Position numbers and translations under genes: made by a program
Source of the DNA: Branchinecta lynchi
Taxonomy: Eukaryota; Arthropoda; Branchiopoda; Anostraca; Branchinectidae
Length of the DNA stretch: 64,000 nt
Assembly: GCA_023053575.1 (NCBI GenBank)
Contig: JAKZAP010000016.1
Span: 5,762,046 to 5,826,045, forward strand
Direction: 5' to 3'
Shown: piece by piece, positions 33,483-42,950 of the stretch
Layout of the letters: every line of letters begins with the position of its first letter
Numbering within the stretch: the stretch's first letter is position 1
The notes under the pieces: model-generated
Told to the model about the DNA's origin: nothing
Seen by the model: the letters and a program-made list of their open reading frames with translations, nothing else
Database searches by the model: none

Positions 33483-34940
33483 AGGTAGCGTTCCATTGAG
33501 TTATTACGAGTTATAAGAAGAAGGGCGAGCGCCGTATTGTGATCGTTATAACGCTCTTTGAAACGGAAATATTAAAGACGCGGACATACGTCATCACTCT
33601 TACGAGGGTTCCTGCAGAACCGTTAGTTAGTATCACCAAGGTATCACTGATGATGCTCGGGACCATCATAAGTAAGTATTGTAACGATCGTAAGAGTCGT
33701 GGAAGAAAATAATTCAATTTCAATTCAGTCCAACTTTCAATTCAATTTTTCAATTTTATTAAATTCAAAATAAACACGACCAAAGGTGTCGATGGGATCC
33801 AAAAATCTAATATTTGATTCAGGCAATCGGGTCTTGTCTTCGCCAGATCCAGTCTTCGCCAGGCTAATCATCAGAGAAAACCAAGTTCAAATATACTTCT
33901 ATAAGCCATATCTATTTTGAATATACTGACCGAGACTGCCTGCTTTAATTCTGCCCAGTCTCCGGTTTCACCCGAAAGTCCAGCAAAAAAAGAAAATTCA
34001 GAAACAAATCCAGCGTATCTCTTTAAAGAACATCTAATCAACTTTGAATCAAAGTTTGACTTAAAAAAAATTCCGGTTACAACCGGATTCTAGACTAATT
34101 ATATGTCCGGGTAAAAAATGATTGTCATATACAGACTCAGCCTCTCTTCTTACCCCTTAATCTGTCATCTAATCGAACTTTTGCTTTTAACAAATTTTCC
34201 GGTTTTGGCCGGATTCCGGGCGAACTAGTTGTTCAGCGAGAAAATGGTTTTGACCATCATCTTCAACACGTTTTTTTACCCCTAAATCGAACATTTAATG
34301 AACTTCAAATGAAACTTTTACTTTTAACCAATTTTCCGTTTTTTGCTGGATTCCAGACGAACTACTTGTTCGGCGAAAAAATGGTTTTCACCATTGTCTT
34401 CAGCATGTTATCGCACCCCTGTATCGACCATTTAATCAACTTCAAATAAAACTTTTATTTTTAACCAACTTTCCGGTTTTTGCCGGATTCCGGACGAACT
34501 ACTTGTTCGACGAGAAAATGATTTTCAGTATCGTGCTCAGCATGCCTTCTTACTCAATAATCGACTATCAAATTAGCTGTTTAAAAATATTTTGTTTGTC
34601 CCTTAATTTGAACCCTCTCCCCCACCCCTAAAATGTAGAGTTACAGGGACCATCTACGAACTCGACCTTACTCTTGACCCAGAGAATCGTCACACTAAGT
34701 TTCATCAAAATATCTCGTGCTCACAGACGGACGGACGGACAACTTTTGCGATGTCATAGGTATCCCTCCACTTACGTTTTGGGATCCCAATAAACAAATA
34801 AGTGTCCACCCCTACAAAGCTCCATGGCCCGTTATAATAAGAGGGAGGAGCTTATTTACTTATTACGACGTTTTTTGGAACGGCAATAATAATAAGAATA
34901 GTAACGATCGTAAATAATAAGTCGCTGGAACGCTACCTTA
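33483..34940. mobile_element. TIR element AGGTAGCGTTCCA split by a P element
   Basis: AGGTAGCGTTCCA at the left and TGGAACGCTACCTT at the right form inverted repeats. GTAACGATCGTAA occurs just inside both halves (33679 and 34901). The whole middle, 33775-34795, is a P element. This is consistent with a small MITE that received a P insertion. Confidence 0.5.
33775..34795 (+). repeat. P-family element, complete
   Basis: It runs from CGACCAAAGGTGTCGATGGG to CTTACGTTTTGGGATCCCAA. Internal units recur about every 125 bp (CCGGTTTTGGCCGGATTCCG at 34199, then variants near 34326 and 34470). The right flank includes GACGGACGGACGG and GCGATGTCATAGGTATCCCT. Confidence 0.68.
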
Positions 34941-35691
34941 AAGGGAGCAGAATGAAAAGCGAAGCAAGCGGCGAAACTGAGTTTAGTCGCCAGGAGACAC
35001 AGTAAAGATATGCTTATTTGAACACTTTTTTTATCTGTTCCACTATCTTGGCTTTTATATTTACATATAAAAAAGTAAAATGAAAAAGAAAAATAACAAA
35101 CTTGATATCTGCTAACAGCCAACTATTTCAGGGTTGTCCTGGCACAAACTTGAAGCAGAAACTCAATCAACTTTCTTTGGTTCTGAATTTACTAAAAGAT
35201 TCGGACCGTGTCCACTGAACTAAAAGGTTCGGATCTTCTCCACTGAAGGTGCGTTCCTCGTGGCAATTTATCAAATTATAAAAAGCAAACCAGGTGTGAA
35301 TTGAGTCACTTTGAGCCGTGAATTAGCAAAATATTCAAAAAGTGACAAAAGTGTGAGTGGTTATTACAAGTATTCATAGTAAAAAGTGCCTGGTTTGGGT
35401 TTTAGTTTTTTCTTCGGTTAGCAGACGTTCACATAAGCATACCCCCATTGTACTCACGACCCAGCTGGCGAGGGGAGACCGAATCGCTTTATTAGCCAGA
35501 AATTACACATTGATGATTAAGAGTGAGATCATTTGCCTTTCCCTAGACTCATTTACCTTTCCCTAAATTTTATCTATATAAATATCTGGTTGATAATGTT
35601 GATAATACTTCTACTTCTCTACTACAATACTTATAAAACATCGCATCCACTTTGCAGTTTTGGAACCTGGCGGTAAGTATCTGCATTCTGA

Positions 35692-35998
35692 CAATTGGCC
35701 ATATTCCCGTTCAGCGCTTCCAAGCGGACTAGTTTCTGTTAATCCCCCTATGCCTCACCGCCAGCACTTGGATCAGACATGGTTAAATAGATCCACATGT
35801 TAGCGAGTGGAAAACCTGTCATCTGTCTCCCAGGTAATGGAGGTTTTGCATATGTCTCAGCAGCAGAAAGTGAAAGTAACCCACTACCCTATGGATCTGA
35901 CTTTTTACTATGTCTAACAATTGTTGATTATGAGGCATTTGGGGGACTAACAGAAACTAGTCCACTTGGACCGCTGAACTGATAAGGCCAATTGGCCT
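35692..35998. mobile_element. Fold-back element with arms of about 58 bp
   Basis: The left arm CAATTGGCCATATTCCCGTT...GGACTAGTTTCTGTTAATCC is matched in inverse by the right arm GGGGGACTAACAGAAACTAG...GATAAGGCCAATTGG. The 307-bp element has no coding content. A 61-codon frame inside is a reading of the repeat. Confidence 0.65.
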
Positions 35999-36221
35999 TC
36001 TACCAGCTTAGCCCGCCAAGCTAATTAGTCTCTGTTCATCCATTCATTATCAGCATTCACCATACGGAGATAGTACAATATCCACACAAGTTGTTGAACA
36101 GAAAAGAAAAGCTTTCAATTTTAAAATTAATGGGTATTCATGGGTAATGCAAAACTCTGATCGTCATGGAGTATAAATAAAAGCATATCAAGGCAATTTA
36201 GTTAAGCTCTGATGATGGTGA

Positions 36222-36445
36222 ATATTCTTTGAGCCCAAGCTGACTTTGAAACATTTATTCCAACAATATTTTCAACGGATACGTCAGCTACGATTCTTCA
36301 TCAGCGATATTTCGGCCCTTCTTGGCAAGGGTCCTCGTCAGGCTGTCAGTCCTCTTGTCCAACTTCGGGGAAGGAAACAAACCTGAACAAGAGGAACAAG
36401 AGGACAGACAGCTGACGTATCCGTCGAAAACATTGTTGGAATAAA
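36222..36445 (-). mobile_element. Hammerhead-bearing fold-back element with 14-bp TSD
   Basis: The 224-bp element is flanked by identical copies of TCTGATGATGGTGA (36208-36221 and 36446-36459). Its two arms, ending in ACGGATACGTCAGCT and AGCTGACGTATCCGT, are inverted repeats of about 40 nt. Ribozyme 36302-36345 is on the minus strand. It has split one unit of a local tandem duplication, so it inserted after or during that duplication. Confidence 0.78.
36302..36345 (-). ncRNA. Type I hammerhead ribozyme motif, core intact
   Basis: On the minus strand this copy reads CAGC, CTGACGA, a 7-bp stem II with one bulged A and loop GCCAAG, GAAA, TATC and GCTG, with no deviation from the consensus of the family. 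It lies in a complete 224-bp fold-back insertion with 14-bp target-site duplications, which makes it the best-defined copy in the window. Confidence 0.78.
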
Positions 36446-36626
36446 TCTGATGATGGTGACGATCAATGGGGGACAAAATCGCGCGTTCGCACTGGGGAAT
36501 GCAAAACTCTGATCGTCATGGAGTATAAATAAAAGTATATCGAGGCAGTTATAGTTAAGCTTTGATGGTGGTGACGATCAATGGGGGACAAAATCGCGCG
36601 TTGGCACTGAACTGGAATATGTATGT

Positions 36627-36765
36627 CTTCAAATAATGTATACAACAGATACGTCAGCTACGATAATTCATCAGCGATATTTCGGTCCTTCTTGGCAAGG
36701 GTCCTTGTCAGGCTGTCAATCTTGAGGGTCAACGTCAGGGAAGGACACAAACCTTTAAGAAATAA
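36627..36765 (-). mobile_element. Hammerhead-bearing fold-back fragment
   Basis: This truncated copy runs from TTCAAATAATGTATACAACA through GATACGTCAGCTACGATAAT to the family leader in reverse (TCAGGGAAGGACACAAACCT). It carries the G8-to-A ribozyme. Target duplications were not found, so the borders are approximate. Confidence 0.55.
36672..36715 (-). ncRNA. Degenerate hammerhead motif (G8 changed to A)
   Basis: The core reads CTGACAA in place of CTGACGA, which replaces the general-base guanine G8. The closing stem II pairs are compensated (GGACC against GGACC's partner AAGGACC). GAAA, TATC and stem I are intact. An inactive or very weak ribozyme is expected. Confidence 0.6.
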
Positions 36766-37036
36766 CTGAAACTTCTACCGATTATAGATATCTTATTCGG
36801 GCAAATTACTTCCAAATACCATGTAAGGAACTAGTACTGAGATTTAATTTTTTGACACGGCTGCTGTTTTTGCTGCACGATTGGGGCGATGACAGGAAAG
36901 GTTTTTTTCTGTATTTTGATAAACTTCGGTTTTGTTATTAATAAGGGACTGAAAGCTTAAATTTTATTCAATTAATAACCTTGGCTTGGGCTCAAGAAAT
37001 ATTTGGAATATGTAGAGTTCATGCGACTATAATTAC

Positions 37037-37254
37037 CGATTCTGGAGGTGTGCGCTTGGAAAAACAGTCAGCCTCCTCCATGTTCCATTCGCTTCCGATG
37101 AATAGATGGAAGGAGAAAGATACTCGTCACACTTCTTGTTGTCTGTTGGGTAGCAACTCTCCTGAATAAGACGCCACGTTCGACCATCATCAATGGAACA
37201 CTCAAAGAGCACAGGCGATTCGTCGGCAGAACCGGTGACGCAGCCGACACATAT
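37037..37254 (-). CDS. RELN: Reelin exon w9: Asp-box strand of subrepeat A
   Basis: The exon is 218 nt, starts in phase 0 after CATTTAG and ends in phase 2 before GTAATT. It begins ICVGC, followed by VLFECSIDDGRTWRLIQESC, an Asp-box with the paired cysteines of an A subrepeat (C-Y-P-T-x-x-x-x-C). It then has YLSPSIYSSE and TWRRLTVFPS. This is close to the family pattern 'C.P....C..Y...S.Y......W.R.T..LP'. The sequence is intact and in frame with w8 and w10. Confidence 0.96.
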
Positions 37255-37479
37255 CTAAATGAAACCACAGGGTGATATTATGTGGTATGCAGAGCCTGTA
37301 CCGAAACTTCAACCAGCATTTGACTGCTTCACATGCTCGATATGGGCTTAGTTCTGTGGCCTCGTTTGTTCAGATGTTTAATACCGGGTTGATTTTTTTA
37401 TTCTTCAAAATAGTTATTAATTGTATATATTGTAGTTTTGTGTATGTCGTCAATTGACATGAATGTTTATTTTATGACA

Positions 37480-37550
37480 AAAAAACTAATAATCGGTTCT
37501 GACCGTCGCATGTTTTTCGAATAAAGTGAATTGAATTGAACTGAGGCTGA
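37480..37550 (+). mobile_element. LINE 3' tail fragment
   Basis: AATCGGTTCTGACCGTCGCA is followed by TCGAATAAAGTGAATTGAAT and TGAACTGAGG. It is a TTGAA-type tail as in the 6.7- and 20.1-kb relics. No coding part was recognised upstream. Confidence 0.45.
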
Positions 37551-38050
37551 TTGTGTAGAACCGGAGCATAATTCAAAGTGGAAATAAAAATTAAATAAGA
37601 AAAACAATAAATCTTATCTTATACAAGTACTTGTAACTATGATATACGTATAAAATGGGGCTCGCCAATTCTGTCGGGCTAAGAGCACTTTAAGATAATT
37701 CAACGGGAAAAATCATACAACAGCTTATGATGTTACGGTATGCCATGTACGTGATTTTTTTTGTTTAACTCATATCTATCCTCGAACCAGTTTCCGTAAA
37801 AACTTCCGTGCATTTTAAATTCAGGTTTCAGAAAAAAACTCGCCGAAAAATATAACCAAGGCAAAACCGATTACGATATTCTGGTTTTCCATTTTGTCTC
37901 TTTTACCATGCCCCCTCTCCTGCCTTCGCTGGATATTCTTTTAGTTCCTAACCCATAGGAGCATCCCCCCTTAAACATAAAAAAATAATGATTTTTATAT
38001 GCTTTTCCCTCCGATCTATGTGTTTTTTGTACTTTTTGTCCGACAAGCAG

Positions 38051-38895
38051 GCAAAAAAAAATGAGCTACAAGCTCATATCGCACTTGTTACTAGTAGGTG
38101 GTGTGAGAAGCGCGAAAGTAAATCTGAGCATTTTTCCAGGAATTCCAAAACCCCTCCCCACCGTGCTCGGATCCAGTCCAGAAAGAAACAGAACACAAAA
38201 ATTCCGGTGCCCCCTTCCAGCTCGCCCCCCCCCCCCCCCAAGTATTGGATCCGGTCCGGACTTGACATGGAACATCAGAGACAACTGCTTTTTCCACTTG
38301 CCAAGTTTCCTTCAAATCCGAACGCCCCTTCAAAAGTTATAAATGCTTCCGAATTCTCCACTACCCCCGCGATGTTCGAAGCGTGCAAACGACTATTCTC
38401 ATGTCGGTCTATTCGGATCCCTCATATTCTTGCCGAGTTTCATCATCTTATTACATGAGGAAGTACCGAGCTCGCTGGATCACCAGAATCCCCCCCCCCA
38501 AATCCCCCCACAGTCCACGAATCAGGGCCGGTTATGTCAATGATGTGTCTAGTACTTGTGCTTGTTCTTCCCACCAAGTTTCATCCCGATCCCTCCACTC
38601 TAAGCGTTTCCGAAGATTTCCGGCTCCCCACTCCAACTCTCTCCAAAGTAACGGGATCCGGCTCGGATTTGAAGTGAGTCGTCTGAGACACGAAGTCTTT
38701 CCAAATATCAAGTTTCATTAAGATCCGAGCACCCGTTCAAATGTTATAAATACCTCAATTTTCCGGATTCCCCCTCCCTCCACTCCCCCCACGATGCTCG
38801 GACCGGGGAAGTGACTAGTCCCAACTTAATCTTTTGGGGTCCCTGATAGGCCTGCCAAGTTTCACCGTCCTATCTTATCTGGAAGTGCCCAAACT
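38051..38895 (+). mobile_element. H-family element, left part
   Basis: The left end AATGAGCTACAAGCTCATAT, then CGCACTTGTT, is followed by two units (CTTGACATGGAACATCAGAG; TGATTCTTCCCACCAAGTTT-type words) and TGGAAGTGCCCAAACTAG. The expected right hairpin is missing because a P element begins directly at 38897. Confidence 0.58.
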
Positions 38896-38896
38896 A

Positions 38897-39920
38897 GAAC
38901 AAGACCAAAGGTGTCGATGGGATCCCAAAAATCTAATATTTGATTCAGACAATTGGGTCTTCTTTTCGCCAGATCCAGATTTCGCCGGGATAATCATCAG
39001 AGAAAACCAAGTTCAGATATGCCTCTATAAGCCATTCTATTTTGACGATACTGACCAAGACTTCCTGCTTTTTACTTCTGCCAAGTTTCTGGTTTCACCC
39101 GAATTCCGAGCGAACTACTAGACCAGCAAAAAAAAAAGAAAATTCAGAAACGAATCCAGCGTATTTCCTTAGAAGAACGTTTAATCAAATTTAAATAAAA
39201 CTTTGACTTCAAAAAATTCCGGTTACAACCGGATTCCGGATTAATTATATGTCAGGGTAAAAAACGATTGTCATATACAATCTCAGCCTCTCTTCTTACC
39301 CCTAAATCTGTCATCTAATTAAACTTTTGCTTTTAACAAATTTTCCGGTTTTGGCCGGATTTTGGGTGAACTAGTTGTTCGGCGAGAAATGGTTTTCACC
39401 ATAGTGTTCCGTTTATCTCTGAATCAAACATTTAATCAACTTCAAACGAAACTTTTACGTTTAACCAACTTTCCGGTTTTCACCGGATTCTGGACGAACT
39501 ACTTGTTCGGCGAGAAAATGTTTTTCACCATGGTGTTCAGAATGTCCTTTTACCCCTGAATCGAACATATAATCAACTTCAAATGAAACCAACTTTCCGG
39601 ATTCCGGACGAACTTCTTGTCCGGCGAGAAAATGGTTTTCACTATCTTGCTCAAAATGCCTTCTTACCCCATAATCGACTATCACATTAGCTGTTTAAAA
39701 ATATTTTATTTGTCCCTTAATCTGAACCCCCTCCCCACCCCTAAATGTAGGGCTACAGAACCCATATACGAACTTGACCTTACCCTTGACACAATGAATC
39801 CTCACACGAAGTTTCATCAAAATATCTCATTCCCTTCGAGAGTTATCGTGATTACAGACAGACGGACATTTTTTGCGATGTCATAGGTATCCCTCCACTT
39901 ACGTTTTGGGATCCCAAAAC
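38897..39920 (+). repeat. P-family element, complete
   Basis: It starts with CAAGACCAAAGGTGTCGATG and ends with GTTTTGGGATCCCAAAAC. Successive CCGG-rich units at about 39347, 39472 and 39597 define the 125-bp period most clearly in this copy. It joins an H-family fragment (CCGACCGACAGACC, ATGGCACTTGG) on the right. Confidence 0.68.
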
Positions 39921-39980
39921 CCGGACCGACCGACAGACCGACGGACGGAGAGAAATTCGATCGCTATATGGCACTTGGCC

Positions 39981-40258
39981 AAAGTAGTAACTTACCATAG
40001 TTACTACACATGACGTCACGGATCCTAGCTTCTTGGTGGAACACAATTTTATATTTTCGGTAAAATATCGTGCCGCCGGCTGATCGGACCCTATCACGTC
40101 ACAGAGATCATAGTTACCGAGTTAACTACGCTCCCGAGCGGAGATAAGCAAATAGTTAATATTTCCAGAAGGTTGGAACGGTCAGCGTATAACTTTTCAC
40201 GAGGTTGGAACGAAAACAGTAACTAATGGTTACTGTTGTAAGAAGGGTGGAACGCGCC
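39981..40258. mobile_element. MITE AGCGTGTTCCACC, copy 2
   Basis: The interior CATAGTTACTACACATGACG, then TCACGGATCC, and right end AAGAAGGGTGGAACGCGCC match the family. The left terminus is lost or altered at the junction with the H-family end. Confidence 0.6.
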
Positions 40259-40429
40259 ATAAATGTCCGGTCTGCGACAGGCCGAGCAGTGACGATACGG
40301 CCAAACTATCCATCTGAGACAAAAAGTAAACGGTTAAAGGACATGTGGTACCTGTAATGCCAATGCCACCTATTTCAAAATGGCATTAATTAATTCGTAA
40401 GCCTGGAGACCTAAAGTTCATAATTTGTT

Positions 40430-40745
40430 ACATTCTAAACCCGCTAACCACACCTTACTAATCTTTGCACTAATCTTTGCCACTATTCACTAATCTTTAC
40501 TAACACTTACTAATCTTTGCCACTACTGACTGCTTTCCATACGCACTGTACTCTCAACGAATGTTCATGTATCATATCCTTGATGTGTAAAACCGATTAT
40601 CTGAATTTTGCCAAGTTTCTGCTAGAAGTCAATGGGCCTAGAAGAGGCTTAAAACACCCAAAACCGTGTTGTTTTTTTGTTAAAAGTAGAGCCTATAGTA
40701 TTCAAATAGTTCTGAACATAAGAACATAAACAGTAAATAGTGCGA
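40430..40745 (+). repeat. Dispersed repeat, copy 2, with CACTAATCTTTGC array
   Basis: It matches 12905-13215 in several blocks and ends with the same AACAGTAAATAGTGCG. Inside, ACTAATCTTTGC(A/C) is repeated about four times (40460-40530). Confidence 0.45.
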
Positions 40746-41384
40746 TGTGTGCTTTAAAGTAAGTACACAGTCGGTTTCACAGTCGGATTTCCTCCTTCGC
40801 TCCTAAATTTTGACGCACAGGATACAGGTTTTTCCCAGAGTGACGTAAATTTCCCATGTGAAACTTCATTGGATGTGTCTATGCACCTTTAACCAAATAT
40901 AATCTCCTGTTTGATCCCTATACCGACCACCAAATCAGTTTCTTCATTGACGTTTATTTGTCCCAAATATTCGGTTGTATCCGTGGGAAATGTCCCACCA
41001 GGGAGAAAGCTAACACCAAATATTAATTTAATTAGTAACGTCTAATCGGCTTCGTTAGTCAACCTTGCTTACACCGCATTCCCTATTAGTAAGAATGAGA
41101 AGTTTTATTCGTGTCTTCATTTGAAATCCCACCCACCAAAAAAAAGTATCCACCATAAGTAACCACCGGGCACGTCTACCTTCACTCTCACTCCAAGGAT
41201 CCTGACACCAAGTTCAAACAAGTTCTCGCAACCTTTTGAAAGATATTCCTTCAGCCCAAGCTGACTGCGAAACAAATTTGACGGTGCAAACGGCCAAGCC
41301 AACTCAAGGACCCCGCCAAGTAGGGCCGAAATATGTCTCTAATAAAATGTAGCTGATGATGCACAGATTTTTATTAATTTCCGG

Positions 41385-41605
41385 GACATGGGGTGTGAAC
41401 TGGTTAGGTGAATCTGCCTTCGGGCGGGATCACTGTTCCTATGGCCTGCTTCTACCAGACTACTGTAGTGGTTTGCGAACTCTATATTCACAAGCCCCTC
41501 AGTAGCTCAAATGGTAAGGGCGCCTGCCTTGTAAGCAGAGAGTCCTCGGTCCAAATCCCGGATGAGGAGCAATTTTGTCTTTTTAGTTCACTACTTATAA
41601 AATTT
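41385..41605 (+). repeat. tRNA-Thr-derived SINE, copy 2
   Basis: The body GGGGTGTGAACTGGTTAGGT ... CTACTGTAGTGGTTTGCGAA precedes a tRNA-like segment at 41494-41570. That segment has GCCCCTC/GAGGAGC acceptor strands (one mismatch), D arm TAGCTCAAATGGTAAGG, anticodon arm CCTGC-CTTGTAA-GCAGA with TGT, and box B GGTCCAAATCCC. It is cleaner than the 29.8-kb copy and could be close to a functional tRNA-Thr(UGU). Confidence 0.52.
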
Positions 41606-41739
41606 ATCCGTTTTGCACCGTCAAATACCTATCTTACCTATCGAGAGCTATCGTGCTAACGTTCAGGCAGAGGGGCGGAGGGACCCGCGGAGGGATCCCG
41701 TCAGCGACTGACATTTGGGGATTTCATGAGCTTTAGTTG

Positions 41740-42140
41740 TATCTTTACAGATACCATGGTAATTGATACCACGATCTAAAGTCATTTTCGCAGTTACCGT
41801 GGTATCTGATACAAAGTCTTCAAAAGGCGTTTTTACAGTTATCGTGGTATCTGGGCAGTCATCGTGATATACACGGTCCGACCGTGGTAACTGATCGTGG
41901 TATCTGAAAAGTCATCTCACTTTTATCAAACTTTGTCAAATTGGCGAGAAAGAACTTTAGCACTTAGTGCGATGTAACTGGATATCAGTTTTTCTTTTGG
42001 GATGACGTCGAAAAGTGCAATTTCGGCAATAACTATTTTTGCCGAGCAACCGTGTATCAGACACTACGGTAACCGCAAAAACGACTAATTGCAGTTTCAG
42101 TTACCGTGTTAACAGATACCATGTTATCTGCAAAATCGCA
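41740..42140. mobile_element. MITE built of GATACCACGGTATC dyads, copy 2
   Basis: Palindromic words (AGATACCATGGTA, CCGTGGTATCTGATAC) flank a middle that is the reverse complement of the 5.56-5.90-kb copy (AAGTGCAATTTCGGCAATAA region). The right end lies about 15 nt past the donor of exon w8. Confidence 0.58.
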
Positions 42141-42154
42141 ATTCATATGTTTAC

Positions 42155-42316
42155 CTCGAAATTAATTGCTGACTCTTCTGTGAGCCCAACTCCATGCAGA
42201 ATTCCAAGCGAAACATCTTCAGTCCCGCCGAAAACCAGCGCTGACTTCTTACTCAATACCTCCGAAATATACGCGGCTGTTCGCGCTAACCAGTGGGCTG
42301 ATTTGTGGTCCACAAA
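42155..42316 (-). CDS. RELN: Reelin exon w8: opening strands of the next subrepeat A
   Basis: The exon is exactly 54 codons, in phase 0 at both ends (acceptor CTTTCAG, donor GTAAAC). It encodes FVDHKSAHWLARTAAYIS, KKSALVFGGTEDVS and a final AINFE strand. The SALVFGG block is the reelin S-G-x-A-L-x-F-x-G position. The canonical G-G-x-V and Cys before it are not obvious, so this part is divergent. It joins ICVGC of w9 in frame. The donor lies beside a MITE made of GATACCACGGTATC-type dyads. Confidence 0.88.
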
Positions 42317-42764
42317 CTGAAAGAAGATAAACTTATCACCTTCGCACGATTTTACTACGATGTTTTTGAAAGAAGAAAAGAAGAAATAAAGTTTAAAATT
42401 TCGAGATACCAGAGCCAAAGACCAGAAAGTCTCGAAAGAGCCCATCGTGTTATCAATTAATCCCAGTCAATCTTTTATTCTTCAAAGAACATTTCGGTAT
42501 TAAAGTAAGACATTCGTCTTCTTGTCAAATGCACTATATACAACTGCATTTACACAAACGTGAAACAATTCAGTATTATAAAACTAAGATACAAATTTCG
42601 ACGTTAAAGTCGAATCATGTTTTTTTTAAATTCGTGTTGAAAAACTTCACAAACGAAACTTATTTCGTACCGCGAGTGAGGTTGAATAATCACAACCAGC
42701 TGAAGTACCAGTCTCCGGGGTCCTACACTTTAAAAAGTTCCTCCGAGTAAGAATTAAAGTTAAC

Positions 42765-42950
42765 TGCAGTATTTGCTACTGGGATTAATCTTATCTCTAC
42801 TGGGATAAGATTAACCCCAATTAGAGATAATCTAATCTCAATAGAGACAAGATTAATCCCAGTAGCAAATCCGCAAAAGTAGCAAATCGACCCGAATTCG
42901 AGATAATCTTATCTCAATAGAGACAAGACTAATCCCAGTAGCAAATCCTG
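42765..42950. repeat. Inverted repeat TTTGCTACTGGGATTAATCT
   Basis: One arm (42768-42795) is followed by two reverse-complement arms ending at about 42868 and 42949 (AAGATTAATCCCAGTAGCAA; AAGACTAATCCCAGTAGCAA). The TIR-like ends and ATCTTATCTC core suggest a MITE with a duplicated arm. Confidence 0.55.

Larger units (their letters stand above)
36148..36600 (+). repeat. Local tandem duplication
   Basis: GCAAAACTCTGATCGTCATG and the following 50 nt occur at 36150 and 36500. TGACGATCAATGGGGGACAA occurs at 36457 and 36570. Removing the fold-back 36222-36445 leaves two tandem copies of about 120-125 bp. Confidence 0.6.

Noticed and set aside
36288..36476. A peptide with DSLTRTLAKKGRNIADEES found in several frames across the window.
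   Set aside because: It is the accidental translation of the hammerhead motif and its tail; the RNA structure explains the conservation better.
40262..41100. A possible exon between w8 and w9.
   Set aside because: Exons w8 and w9 join exactly in phase 0 with continuous reelin sequence (AINFE to ICVGC), so nothing is missing there.
41494..41570. A functional tRNA-Thr gene.
   Set aside because: The T-arm has a mismatch and a second decayed copy shares its flanks, so a repeat-borne relic is more likely, though not excluded.
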